31,689 bases of DNA, taken from contig BFEA01000034.1 of NCBI GenBank assembly GCA_003427395.1, positions 1,804,871-1,836,559 on the forward strand, in the 5' to 3' direction. The stretch comes from Chara braunii (taxonomy: Eukaryota > Streptophyta > Charophyceae > Charales > Characeae). The notes under the pieces were generated by a model. It worked only from the letters and a program-made list of their open reading frames with translations. It was not told where the DNA came from and did no database searches. A program made the translations under genes and the position numbers. This document shows positions 1 to 9,663 of this stretch, in pieces. Every line of letters starts with the position of its first letter. The first letter of the stretch is position 1.

Positions 1-1
1 G

Positions 2-1489
2 GATGATGACGTGAGGGTAGTTAGGAGGGCCCTGCTAGGGGTAATAGAGATGCAGGAGCATCAGACTACCATCCTTCATGACATCCAGCAGAGCCGAGCC
101 ATTTTGGTAGGGCGTTCTCAGGCAGCGCCATCACTGGCAGGGCTGTGTGCTTGGCCTGTGCCATATCCTCCCTTCTCTGTCCCACCGGTCACTGGGGTAT
201 CCCCATTTGTAGCCCCGTCGACGGTTGCTGTCGTTTCCCTGGGCATGCCGCTCTCAGGAGGGCTATCAGCAGGTCCTAGTGTTCAGGTTCCAGTACAGTC
301 AGTGGTCACCCAGGTTCCGTCACAGGTTGCCATTAGTGGGCAATCTATTGTCTCCTAGTCTGTGCAGCCACAGAGCACACAGCCCCCGCAGCTAGCACAA
401 CAACCTGTATCACCGGGTCCACATCCGGGGTTGGTGCAGGGACCGGGACAAAGTCAGTGGGTTCCAAAGACGGCCATCGCCGCTCCCAAACCCTTTACAG
501 GGGACTAGAGAGGCGAAAACCTCGACGCTCGGTTGAGGGCAGTGCCGATCTATGTCAAGTGTAAACTCACCTTGCCACACGAAGAAGTGCTTGTGGCTGC
601 ATCCTACCTAGAGGGTAGTGCAGCAAGATGGTTGAGTGGGTTAGTACAACTCCAGGGGCACGATCATGACTTCCGCTCTTGGGCAGCCTCTCAGAAATTG
701 AAGGACTTCCTGAAGATGGTGGAAGAAAGATGGCATGATCCTCAGGAGGCCGAAAAGGCCACTGATGCGATCCTGACACCGCACACGAGGCAGTAGAAGT
801 TAGTAAGGGAAGCCACAGACGCTGTAGAGCGTCTGATCTGTGTTCCAGGGGTGCGCTATGACCCCCAGGTCCTGTTGACTTCGTACTTGAGGTGCTTATC
901 CCAGCCTCTCAAGAACCAGTTGGCAAAAGAGGCCAACATCAATATGCACAACTTTCCCTCGTTTAGCAAGGTAGCCCTAGACCTTGAAGCAAAAATAGGG
1001 CATGGACATAACTCAGTGACGGACGAGAAAAAGAAGACCCTGCCTCCTAACTGGAAAGCCAAGGGCCGCATTATGTTCGTCGACCACGATGGATCAACCA
1101 TTGAGTTGGACGACGACTCCCAGTTAGGAGTAGGTGCAGAGGCATGTGGCGATACTTCAGAGGGTGGAGTAGTGGCCGCCGTAACCCAACAAAAAGGTAA
1201 GGGGACCGGTAGACGCCGAGGGGGCTCCCGGTTTAGGAATCAAGTTGACCCCAATGCTCCTCCATGGGAGAAAGCGGGTCTTTCCGAGGACGTGTGGAGA
1301 GATCGGTGGAACCGTCAGGCTTGCATCCGTTGTGGTCAATACGACCATAACCAGTTCAAATGTAGGAACAAGAGGGTCACCGATAAGATTCCGCCTACTA
1401 TGGGGCAGGCGGTAGGATCCTTATCTCTTGTAGGTAGCAATGTTGCCAGTTCATCAGGCACTGCTTCGGGAAACACGTCAGACCAATAG
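2..1489 (+). pseudogene. gag: gag of element A (capsid/nucleocapsid), three internal TAG stops
   Basis: Gag packages the element RNA into virus-like particles. One frame runs from the window edge to 1489 and is interrupted only by TAG at 356-358, 506-508 and 794-796. The N-terminal part is rich in Pro, Val, Gln and Ser. From about 490 the text becomes capsid-like (PKPFTGD, then a LTLPHEE and SYLEG..ARWL block). Near the C-terminus is a zinc knuckle, C-x2-C-x4-H-x4-C (CIRCGQYDHNQFKC, about 1324-1365), which binds RNA. It ends at TAG 1487-1489. The start codon is unknown because the 5' end may be cut by the window. The conserved amino-acid text across each stop shows that these are late nonsense mutations, not gene ends. 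Confidence 0.88.
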
Positions 1490-1557
1490 GAATAGTAGCT
1501 GTTCCTACTAGGGACGAGGTGGTGTAGACACCCTCGCCATCTCACATTATGGCCTAA

Positions 1558-2709
1558 GCTACTGATTCCCTTGTCGTCCCGCAAACGCATTCAGACCCAT
1601 CGACCCTTTGCTCGATGAATGTGTTCGAGTCCTAAGAGGAGCTAGAGGAGGAGTGGTCTAGACTAGACCCGCTAGCTTCTTGGACGGCATTAGCTAAAGC
1701 CCCGAAGGGTGAGATGTTCGTCAGCGAGATAGTCGTAGGCGGCCGCAAGGCCGGGGCCTATTAAGACACTTGCTCGACACGGAACTTTATTAGTCGCGCA
1801 TGCGTTGAGAGGCTGCGTTTACAGGGGCAAGTGCAGCGCCTGAGTCGACCTGTGGAGTCGACCTGTGCCAACAAACAGCATATGGTAGTCAATGACTACC
1901 TTGAGGATGTAGAATGCCTGTTCCCGTTCGCGGGAGGGGAGTTGAGGCATCGTGTCTCATTCCTAGTGAGCGACGATCTCCCTATGGATATCTTGTTAGG
2001 TATGTACTACCTCTCTGTGGCACAACCTCAGTTTGACTGGGACCGAAAAGTGGTCAAGCACACTTTGCCAAGTGGAGGGACCACCAGATTACACAAGTTC
2101 AAAGCTAATAGTCTGATCGATTCTCATGGATGCATGTGTGCGGCCGCGTTCTATAACTACTATAAGCAACATCAGGAGGAGGGTACGTACTTAGTTTATG
2201 TCTCTGCTGCAGACGAGCCGGTTAAAATGCCGCCGGAGATAGAGGGAGTAGTTGCCAAATACCCTGATCTATTTGAAGAGCCAACAGGGGTTGTTGATAG
2301 GGAGGTCGTCCACGCGATAGATATTATCCCTGGGTCTAGTATTCTGAAGGGTAGGATCTATCGGATGTCTCCAGGCGAGCTTGATGAGCTTCGCCGCCAA
2401 CTCGAGGAACTCGTAGAGAAGGGTTGGATCCGACCGAGTGTCTCTCCTTACGGATCTCCAGTACTATTCGTACCTAAGAAGAAGGAGGGCACTCTCAGGA
2501 TGTGCATTGATTATAGGGGTCTCGATGCCATCACTGTAAAGAACAGAGAGCCCCTACCGCGCATCGACGATCTGTTAGATAGAGTGCAAGGGTGTCGGTA
2601 CTTGAGTAAGATAGATTTGAAGTCCGGGTACCATCAGATTGCAATCCGGCCCGAGGATCAACACAAAACCGCATTCAGACCAGGTACGGTCTGTACGAGT
2701 TTGTGGTGA
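1558..2709 (+). pseudogene. pol: pol of element A: protease and N-terminal half of RT
   Basis: The frame reads through an aspartic-protease region and into reverse transcriptase. The active site at 1765-1776 is Asp-Thr-Cys-Ser, not D-T/S-G, and is directly preceded by an in-frame TAA (1762-1764). A second TAA lies at 1633-1635. The flap-to-core motif ILLGMYYL follows at about 1990-2012. RT begins near 2370 with a block containing KGWIRPS and [13 protein letters not shown], then [10 protein letters not shown] and [12 protein letters not shown]. The frame is lost at about 2680 by what looks like a one-base deletion, because the RT text resumes in another frame (2703 onward). Protease processing and reverse transcription are the family roles; this copy cannot do either. 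Confidence 0.88.
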
Positions 2710-2969
2710 TGCCTTTTGGCCTGTGCAATGCTCCTGGCACCTTTCAGCACGCTATGAATCGGATATTCCATGACTACTTGGATAAGTATTTCATCGAGTA
2801 CCTCGATGACATACTTATTTTTAGTAAGACTGTCGAGGAGCACGTTGCACACTTGGACAAAGTCCTTAGTCTCCTGCGACAACACAAGTTCAAGATCAAC
2901 GGTGAGAAGTGTGAGTTTGGGCGCACCCGTGTCTTGTACTTGGTCATGAGATCTCCGCGGAAGGGTTGA
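2683..2969 (+). pseudogene. pol: RT core of element A containing YLDD
   Basis: This is the continuation of reverse transcriptase in a new frame. [15 protein letters not shown] marks the RT B' region, and the catalytic YLDD box sits at about 2799-2810 with both aspartates intact. The thumb text (LRQHKFKINGEKCEFG) follows. A further single-base loss near 2940 shifts the frame again, and the text between here and 3022 is readable only in the frame of the next block, where CCA TGA (stop at 3011-3013) interrupts the W-P-x-P-x-S-V-T-E connection. Family knowledge says the two Asp bind Mg2+. Confidence 0.9.
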
Positions 2970-3013
2970 AGCCCGATGGCGCGAAGGTGACCAGCATTCA
3001 TGATTGGCCATGA

Positions 3014-3590
3014 CCTCAGTCTGTGACTGAGATGAGATCCTTCTTAGGAATGACAGGCTACTACCGGACTTTTGTAAAGAACTATAGCGTAGTGGCCGCT
3101 CCTTTGACTGATCTGACCCGCCTTTATACCCCGTGGGAGTGGACAGATGAGTGCGCGGCTGCTTTCAAACATCTGAAGCATGCACTAACACATTATGAAG
3201 TCTTGAAACTTCCCGATCCTGATAAGCCGTTTATAGTAACCACGGATGCTAGCCAATATGGCATTGGCGCCGTGCTTGCGCAGCAGGAGGGGCCAAAGTT
3301 GAGGCCTGTTGAGTACATGTCCAAGAAAATGCCGTCTCAGAAGTTGGCTAAGTCCACCTATGAGAAAGAACTCTATGCGGTGTTCAAGGCGCTGACTGGA
3401 GACACTATCTCCTCGGGAGGTTCTTCATCCTCAGGACTGATCATCAAACCTTGAGATGGATGAGAACTCAGCCTGTACTCTCTGACGCATTGAAGCGTTG
3501 GATAGAAGTCATTGAGCAGTATGACTTTGACCCTCAGTACATCAAGGGTGAGTACAACAAGGTTGCTGATGCCTTGTCGCGTAGACCTGA
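3014..3590 (+). pseudogene. pol: RNase H domain of element A
   Basis: The first block (MRSFLGMTGYYRTFVKNYS) is the RT/RNase H connection. TTDASQYGIGAVLAQQEG and YEKELYAV supply the first Asp and the Glu of RNase H, which degrades the RNA strand of the hybrid. The frame changes near 3395: the TDHQTLRW text, carrying the second Asp, is present in another frame that continues as the 3451 block (LKRWIEVIEQYDFD, then KVADALSRRPDF). All recognisable catalytic text is present but spread over two frames, so the domain cannot be made as one chain. Confidence 0.87.
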
Positions 3591-3644
3591 CTTCTCAGGT
3601 GGGCTGATACTGAGTACGATCTTACGGATGATGTCACTCGATCC

Positions 3645-4865
3645 TTGGTGGAAACCTATCGAGAGGATAAGTTCATGTCTGAAATCATACGCAGACTCGA
3701 GGCAAAGGATAAACAAACTTCAGCCGAGTTTGAGTTGGTCAATGGCTTGCTGTTTCTCGAGAAGGAAGGGAATAAACGTTTGTGTGTCCCTGATAAAGAG
3801 TCTTTGCGTAGTCTGTTTCTAGGCGAGTGTCACGACGCCACCGGCCATTTTGGGTACAAGAACACCGCAGCCAATTTGCTGCAAAGGTTCTGGTGGCCCA
3901 CGATGTTAAAAGATACTAGGCTGTACGTGGAAACTTGTCAAGTTTGCCAACGAGACAAGCCCCGTACTCAGGCTCCTCTTGGGCTGCTCAAGCCCCTTCC
4001 GATTCCGGAAAGGCCGGGTGAAAGCTTGTCCATGGACTTCATGGATACGCTGGTCACCAGCAAGAGTGGGATGAGGCAGATCTTCGTTATCGTGGATAGG
4101 CTTAGTAAGTATGCTAGGTTAATAGCCATGCCGGAAACAGCGAAGACCGAGTATGTAATTAGGCTGTTCAAAGAGAACTGGGTGAGGGATTTTGGATTGC
4201 CAAAGTCTATTGTAAGTGACAGGGATGTCGGATTTACAAGTGAGTTATGGAAGGCCGCTGCAGCTGAACAGGGAACTCAACTGCAAATGACTTCTGGAAA
4301 CCATCCAGAAGCAAACCGCCAGGCTGAACAGATGAACCGCGCTGTTCAACACCTGTTGAGGCATTACATTAAGCCCAACCAGGTGGACTGGGACGAGAAG
4401 CTTGCTCTTGTCGCCAATCTGTACAATAACGCCGTACACAGCGCTACCGGAGTAAGTCCTAATAGTCTACAACTTACCTTTAGGCCTAGACTGCCCTTAG
4501 ACTTCCTACTTCCTGATAAACAGCCAAATGTTGCACCAAGCACTTTGGAGTTCGCTTATCGTTACGAACAGAAAATACAGGAGGCTGTAGAGCACATGCA
4601 GAAGGCGCAGGCAACAAAGATAGAATCTGAGAATAAACACCGCCGACCTTCTACATTTCAGGTTGGGGACAGAGTCTGGGTCAAGTCTTCAGAATTGGGA
4701 CAGGTGTTCGGGATATCCCGCAAACTCATGCCTCAGTACTTTGGACCTTGGGAAGTTTTAGACGTAGTAGGGACAGATACTGATGGTCCATCTTATGTCA
4801 TTCGTATCCCTGGTCACCTCAGAACTTACCCAGTCTTTCACGCTCGCTGCGCTCAAGGAAACTGA
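3645..4865 (+). pseudogene. pol: Integrase of element A, catalytic triad intact
   Basis: This is the longest clean reading frame of element A, 406 codons. The N-terminal zinc-binding HHCC is visible at H63, H68, C98 and C101. The DDE core has D131 (SMDFMD), D192 (VSDRD) and E228 (AEQMN) with 35 residues between D192 and E228, the usual spacing for retroviral-type integrases. The GPF/Y-like module follows (MPQYFGPWEVLDVV, about residues 363-376) and then the YPVFH motif. Integrase joins element cDNA to chromosomal DNA. The frame is lost just after YPVFH, so the chromodomain lies in the next frame. Start codon choice is uncertain: the coding text of pol runs in from upstream. Confidence 0.9.
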
Positions 4866-5145
4866 TCAGTTTCCTTCTCGTCGATCAATGCTGCCCCCAA
4901 CCATGGACGGAGAAGTCGACATCGATGATATCGTCGACCACAGGGAGATGCCTGTTCAGAAGCCTTCGGGAAGGGGACGTCCTCCGAATCCAAAGCTGCA
5001 GTTTCGTGTCCACTTCAGACATCACACAGATCCGAAGGAGGACCGCTGGTTTACGCGGGAGGAATTGATGCAGACCTCTACTCAAATCGTTGCCCGGTAT
5101 GAAAAGGATGTATTGAAAGGAAAGCGCCAGATGGCTCAGGATTGA
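4846..5145 (+). pseudogene. pol: C-terminal chromodomain of element A integrase
   Basis: In the frame that follows the integrase, the text KETDQFPSRRS, PPTMDGEVDIDDIVDHR, then RFVHFR-like beta strands, EDRWFTREELMQT and IVARYEKD matches the chromodomain found at the end of chromovirus integrases. The family role is to steer integration toward modified histone H3. It ends at a TGA (5143-5145). The link to the integrase is broken by a frameshift near 4850. The same text occurs at 6025-6270 on the other strand in element B. Confidence 0.82.
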
Positions 5146-5170
5146 TCTTCTCAGAGGACTAACGAAGATA

Positions 5171-5182
5171 TGGAGGAGGGAA
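5171..5182 (+). promoter_or_regulatory. Polypurine tract of element A
   Basis: The purine run TGGAGGAGGGAA ends exactly where the LTR homology begins (TG at 5183). In this family the tract primes plus-strand DNA synthesis. Its position, after the chromodomain stop and next to the repeat start, fixes 5183 as the LTR boundary. Confidence 0.78.
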
Positions 5183-5851
5183 TGCGAGGCTACGCCCGCT
5201 CAGCCCCTTCGGGGCCCTTTTTGCAACATGTTGGCCGCCCTAAGTGAAGGCAGGCGCGACAGGCCCTCAGGGCCTCGATTTTCAGGGTACCCCGCAACTG
5301 GTGATATTCAGACAGATGCGCTGCGCCAGTTGGTTGAAGGTGCCCAGGCCCAGGCCATATTTTGCAAATGTATCTGAATGGTGACCTGGGTCAGACACAT
5401 GGGAAAGGCCGTGAGCAGGCCAAGGGGCAGTTGGGCACATGCAACAATCAGGCCCTGGGCCTGCGTGTGAGGTCTGGGCCTGTGCCTCCCGGGGCCTACT
5501 GGAAGCTTCCTGGACTGGACGCAGGCAGGCCACTTCGATATAGGGAAGGGCCTGCCTCCTCATTNCCGGGGCCTACTGGAAGCTTCCTGGACTGGACGCA
5601 GGCAGGCCACTTCGATATAGGGAAGGGCCTGCCTCCTCATTCGGCATTCGGGTGCTGGCTGCATGCTGCGCAAGCGCTGCTGCGCTATTCGCTGGCTGGC
5701 TGGCACTCACGCTTTCACGGATGAGCAGGAAGGAGCGGGCAGCCATAGCCGAGCTGCTTCGCTGTGAGCTGGGTGTGGCGCAGGGTGGTCCTTGGGTGCT
5801 AGTGGTATCTGTGTGGTGTGGATCGGTGTTGTGAGTGTTGCGAGAGACATA
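5183..5851 (+). repeat. 3' LTR of element A (copy 1)
   Basis: The repeat starts TGCGAGGC right after the polypurine tract and ends in GAGACA(TA). A second copy in the same orientation lies at 6725-7316. Homology of the two starts and stops at the same bases. Copy 1 is 669 bp, but it contains a 77-bp excess around an N (5489-5641). Without that it is 592 bp, exactly the length of copy 2. No clear TATA box was seen. Confidence 0.83.
5489..5641. repeat. Exact 76-bp duplication flanking a single N
   Basis: Bases 5489-5564 and 5566-5641 are identical and separated by one N at 5565. The other LTR copy has this segment once. A gap-closing artefact of assembly is the likeliest explanation. Confidence 0.9.
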
Positions 5852-6024
5852 GGGATCGAGCCTTGGGATCGAGCCCCGGGATCCGCATCTGTGTCTGCAA
5901 AAAGGTGATAACCGTTTCACTCCTGCCGGCCTAAATTCGATGTCCTCGGAGAATACTTCAGTCCACGACTGGACTTTTACCTTTCTCCTCTCTCTCATAG
6001 GCGCGAACTACATCGGGAGCGGTC
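5852..6024. other. Interval between A LTR and B chromodomain
   Basis: No gene. The 11-bp string GGGATCGAGCC occurs twice in tandem order (5852-5877). The complement of 5980-5997 is purine-rich (GAGAGAGAGGAGAAAGG) and could be the polypurine tract of element B, which would make 5852-5979 part of B's LTR. No TG start follows directly, so this is weak. Confidence 0.35.
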
Positions 6025-6270
6025 TCAAGCAAGTTTTGTTTGTGTTAACCAGTGGTCGTGCTTTGCTTCCTGAAAAGCGAATCTGACCTTATACTGTTTC
6101 TGTGGACGACCCCTACCTCCTGTTTTGAAGACATCTTCATCTACGATGTTGTGAATGTTGTACCTTCCATCCATGTCCGGAGGGATGACGGACCTTCGTG
6201 ATGGAAACTGTCGACTTGTGATACAAGGCAGCAACTTTGACACTTGAAACACTGGGTAGGTATGCACTTG
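6025..6270 (-). pseudogene. pol: Chromodomain remnant of element B
   Basis: The text HTYPVFQVSKL, FPSRRSVIPPDMDG, YNIHNIVDED, GGRGRPQKQYKVRF and DHWLTQTKLA aligns block by block with the end of element A (YPVFH, FPSRRS, PPTMDG, VDIDDIVDH, GRGRPPNPKLQFRVHF). It is the only part of B on this side of the insertion. About 170 bp of integrase C-terminus expected between this block and 7848 is absent. It ends in a stop at 6025. Confidence 0.75.
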
Positions 6271-6724
6271 TGGTTAATAGGTGGTGTCATTTTCGACGAA
6301 TTTTTCACCGAAACTACCATATTTCCCTGAATTTTCGCTTTTTTCTTGTTTTTGTTTTTTTGTCTGACATGTATGTCCTTTAGGGTATATCTGTATTCAG
6401 TTTCAGCGTATTTGGACCAATAACAAAAAAGTTGGCAAAAACACCGAATTCGGGAAAAGTTTTGGCGAACTCTGAAAGCTACTCCAAATAGGGTGTTATA
6501 GTGCTTTTTGAGTTGTTTTTTTTTTGCCTGTTTGTTTTTTTGGTGTTTGTATTATAAGCTTCCATAGTTTGTTCGCAAAATTTTCGACGACATTGCTTGT
6601 AGTGATGCGGCGAAACCCCCCGAATTTTGGGCCTTCCATTAACCATCTCTCGGTCCTCGATACGCAGGCAGTAACTTTTGCGAGATGTTCTCCTAAGGAA
6701 CAAATTCTTTGAACCTGACCCAGA
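6271..6724. other. T-rich non-coding interval
   Basis: No gene seen. The stretch is rich in T runs on the + strand (for example 6341-6362 and 6511-6540) and has repeated TTTTCGACGA motifs (near 6292 and 6582). It separates the B chromodomain from LTR copy 2 and is probably part of what was inserted into B. Confidence 0.5.
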
Positions 6725-7316
6725 TGCGAGGCTACGCCCGCTCAGCCCCTTCGGGGCCCTTTTTGAAACATGTCAGCCGCCCTAAGTGAAGGCAGGCGCG
6801 ACAGGCCCTCAGGGCCTCGATTTTCAGGGTACCCCGCAACTGGTGAAATTCAGACAGTTGCGCTGCGCCAGTTGGTTGAAGGCGCCCAGGCCCAGGCCAT
6901 ATTTTGCAAATGTATCTGAATGGTGACCTGGGCCAGACGCGTGGGAAAGGCCGTGAGCAGGCCAAGGGGCAGTTGGGCACATGCAACCATCAGGCCCTGG
7001 GCCTGCGTGNGAGGTCTGGGCCTGTGCCTACCGGGGCCTACTGGAAGCTTCCTGGACTGGACGCAGGCAGGCCACTTCGATATAGGGAAGGGCCTGCCTN
7101 CTCATTCGGCATTCGGGTGCTGGCTGCATGCTGCGCAAGCGCTGCTGCGCTATTCGCTGGATGGCTGGCACTCACGTTTTCACGGATGAGCAGGAAGGAG
7201 CGGGCAGCCATAGCCGAGCTGCTCCGCTGTGAGCTGGGTGTGGCGCAGGGTGGTCCCTGGGTGCTAGTGGCATCTGTGTGGTGTGGATCGGGGTTGTGAG
7301 TGTTGCGAGAGACATA
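6725..7316 (+). repeat. Second copy of the element A LTR, apparently solo
   Basis: Near-identical to 5183-5851 apart from the 77-bp excess there and scattered substitutions, with Ns at 7010 and 7100. It begins ATGCGAGG and ends GAGACATA. No gag or primer site follows on the right and no polypurine tract precedes it. Flanking 5-mers (CCAGA before, ACCGG or TACCG after) do not match, so no target-site duplication supports a simple solo LTR. Confidence 0.83.
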
Positions 7317-7640
7317 CCGGGTGCTGGAAGCGTGAGGCATTGTCCGCTGTATGCTCGTACTTCAGGAAGCTGTTGTTGTCAACATCGGCATTGTAGTATT
7401 AGACTAGATAGTATCTGCCACATGTAGTCTGGGCGCCGAGCGCCAATAGGATATCAACTCTTGTTCTTCGTTGATGATGATGAGAGACTATTTCAGCATT
7501 GTCAATTACGAAGTATTGGTGTGTTCTTACTTGGTGAATCTCGTGATGCATTTCTGCTGTTGGTTCGAGGTCAAGACTATCTGGACTCATATGTATGAAG
7601 CTGTTTGATTGCTGGAGTTCGCTAATGCTCATCTTCCTTG
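7317..7640. other. Unassigned interval right of LTR copy 2
   Basis: Nothing recognised. The minus strand is open for about 77 codons (7399-7632) but its text resembles no family I know, and it has no neighbour that supports it. Confidence 0.4.
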
Positions 7641-7836
7641 CACAGACTAAGTCGCCTACTTAATTCTATTCTATCGAATATATAAGTTATAATTCTATAA
7701 TTTACAAATAAATATATAAAAAATTACATACTAGTTCAAGTTTATTGACAAATTTATAAATTAATGTAATAAAAATACAATAAAAAAACATAAAATAATA
7801 GAAAATTTTAACATTTGATTAAAAAAAAAAAAAAGG
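7641..7836. repeat. AT-rich block ending in an A14 run
   Basis: From about 7661 the sequence is nearly all A and T, ending in a run of 14 As at 7821-7834 on the + strand. It abuts the broken end of element B's integrase. The A run could be a retroposon tail, or the block could be an organelle-derived or simple AT-rich insertion. No coding text was found. Confidence 0.5.
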
Positions 7837-7847
7837 TCATCAAGCTG

Positions 7848-8918
7848 ATTTGCTGAATTAAGTCGAAACTGTGATGGGCGACGGTGCTTATTGGCTTGTT
7901 CTATCATTCTATGTTGGGCCTTTTTGAGGTTCTCTGTGACGGTAGCATCTCCTTTTCATAGTGTAGTGCAAACTCCCTAGTACCAAGTGGTAACCTTTGA
8001 ATCTGATCCCGGTTCAGTGCCTCAAACGGTCTACGCGGTCTAAAGGACTTCTGTAACTCGTTGGGAGTGCGACACGTCACTAAGTGCACGCTGTTATTGT
8101 ACGTGCTGGCTACCTTGGGAAGCATCTCATCCCAGTTAAGCTGATCAGGTCTAATATACATTCTGAAAACTTGTTGCAGGATTTTGTTCATCTGTTCAGT
8201 CTGACTGTTAGTCTCAGGGTGATAGCCAGATGACATTAACAACCTAGAGCCATAGGCTCTCATCAACTCCTGCCAGTTCTGACTAGTGAACCTGGTATCT
8301 CTGTCACTAACTATTGACAGCGGGAGACCATGTTCACTGACCCAATGATCGAAGAACTTCTTTATAACTAAAACCTGTTCGTGCCTCTGCGGATAAAGGA
8401 ACAAAAACTGCATATTTACTAAATCTATCAACTATAACCATGACTTGGCTCTTGCCATGCCTACTCTTGACCCCAACATCCATAAAGTCAATGGATACAG
8501 AATCTCCGGGTCCTGTGGGAATAGGAAAGGGTTTGAGAAGACCAAGACGGGCCAGCGTAGTGGTCTTATTCTGCTGGTAGACTTTGCAACTGCGTACATA
8601 CTCTATGAAGTCAGCTTTCATACCTGGCCATGTATACGCGCGTATGAGGTTGCCTAGTGTCTTTTGCCAACCAAAATGTCCCTCTGTGTCGTGACATTCC
8701 CCTAGGCTCAAACTACGAATCTCTTCACTATCGGGAATGCACAAACGGTCAGCTACGTTAGTCTTCTCAAATAGTAACCCGTTTGTAGTGCGGTAGTCTG
8801 ACTCAGACTCCGGAGACTCCTTAACTCTCATGAGGAGATCACTATAAATAGGGTCCTGCGCATATGCCACTTTGACTTTCTGTTGCAAGTCTCTCCCTAT
8901 ATCTAGATAGTGAACCAT
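7848..8918 (-). pseudogene. pol: Integrase of element B, two frames, zinc finger broken
   Basis: The first frame (8918-8334, minus) holds the zinc-binding region H76, H81, C111 with Tyr at 114 where the second Cys belongs, and the first catalytic Asp, D144 (SIDFMD). The second frame (8431-7904) holds D43 (VSDRDTRF) and E79 (TEQMN), again 35 residues apart. A frameshift near 8400 separates them. After 7904 the NKHRRPSQF text, the match of NKHRRPSTF in element A, is readable in another frame down to about 7850, where the homology stops at the AT-rich block. The catalytic residues survive, but the C-to-Y change in HHCC and the frameshifts disable the protein. Confidence 0.87.
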
Positions 8919-8924
8919 CGCTCC

Positions 8925-9262
8925 AAAGTAAACAGCTCTTCATCCGCGACTACATTATATTTCCCTTTAACCGGCTTAAGCTCAAAGTCGAATTGATATA
9001 TCTATGCGGCTCACCTAGTAAGCTTAGGCGTCATCTTGGCCTGTGTCTTCAACCACCACCTCAGTGTCTCGTGGTCTGAATAGACTTTGAAGAGCCTCCC
9101 AAGCAAATAGTGCTTCCAGTGCTCTAAAGCTTGCCTGAGAGAGTAGAGTTCCCTCTCGTAGGTAGATGTCGCAACCTTCTTTGAAGGCATCTTAGCAGAC
9201 ATGAACTCTATGGGTCTATAACCATTGCCATCGCCTTGCTATAGAACAACACCATACACAGC
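8925..9262 (-). pseudogene. pol: RNase H remnant of element B
   Basis: Minus-strand text YRPIEFMSAKMPSKKVATSTYERELYSLRQAL, LGRLFKVYSDHETLRWWLKTQ, then YQFDFELKPVKGKYNVVAD matches the second half of a Ty3/gypsy RNase H, with the Glu (YERELY) and the later Asp (YSDHETL). The part with the first Asp (TDAS) is deleted. In-frame stops TGA and TAG lie near 9000-9012, and a TAG interrupts the VVL-QGDG text near 9240. It joins directly to the protease-RT linker of the same element. Confidence 0.82.
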
Positions 9263-9657
9263 CCCTTTCAGAGTTCTATTGCCAGGCTCTATGTTAATGC
9301 GATGCTAGACCATACCCCTGCAGGCGGTTGAGCTAAATTTGTATGCTGCTCCAGCAGCTTGGCAATGACTGGTTCCATAGGCTTCTCTTCTTTAGGCTCA
9401 ATAATAGGCCTAACATAGGTTACAAAAACCTGCTCTTCGAATTGCTACTTCCTTACTAATCGTGCAAACGCGGGAGCACTTAGACAACAATGTGCCAAGG
9501 AGTTATCTACTCCTAACACAGGGAACAGGCGAGCAGTCTTTACTTCGCCTGATGGGCTAGGGAGCCTACACTCGTGTTCTCTCAAGTTGAGTGTGGCCCC
9601 TACTGCCTCTCCCCAGTCCATTCCTAGGACCATGAACCGAGTGTCGCGGTCGCAAAC
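9263..9657 (-). pseudogene. pol: Protease remnant and linker of element B; RT deleted
   Basis: Minus-strand text FMVLGMDWGEAVGATLNLRE with HECRLPSPSGEVK is the C-terminal half of an aspartic protease (the LGMDW motif). The active-site half is absent. After a stop at 9445-9447 the linker continues (VIAKLLEQHTNLAQPP, then NIEPGNRTLKGAVY), the counterpart of [15 protein letters not shown] in element A just before RT. There it jumps straight into RNase H text. About 900 bp, measured on element A, is missing, which is all of the RT catalytic core. Confidence 0.78.
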
Positions 9658-9663
9658 GATTTC

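Larger units (their letters stand above)
2..5849 (+). mobile_element. Element A: Ty3/gypsy chromovirus, 5' end outside window
   Basis: Gag, protease, RT, RNase H, integrase and a C-terminal chromodomain follow in the Ty3/gypsy (Metaviridae) order on the + strand. They are followed by a polypurine tract and an LTR. The 5' LTR and primer site must lie left of the window. Stops and frameshifts in every domain show a non-autonomous, decayed copy. Confidence 0.92.
5980..9660 (-). mobile_element. Element B: rearranged Ty3/gypsy chromovirus remnant
   Basis: Read on the minus strand, remnants of protease, RNase H, integrase and chromodomain appear in order from 9660 to 6025. The RT is missing and about 1.57 kb of unrelated DNA, including an A-type LTR, sits between integrase and chromodomain. 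Its RNase H, integrase and chromodomain text resembles element A. Its right end is fused to the integrase of element C. Confidence 0.82.

Noticed and set aside
5652-5834. Open stretch on the + strand inside the LTR, with hydrophobic Ala/Leu-rich text
   Set aside because: It lies wholly inside the LTR, recurs in the second LTR copy with changes, and has no support beyond being open.
5855-5890. Possible tRNA-like arm (GATCGAGCCCCGGGATC)
   Set aside because: No acceptor stem, anticodon arm or matching D-arm could be placed around it.
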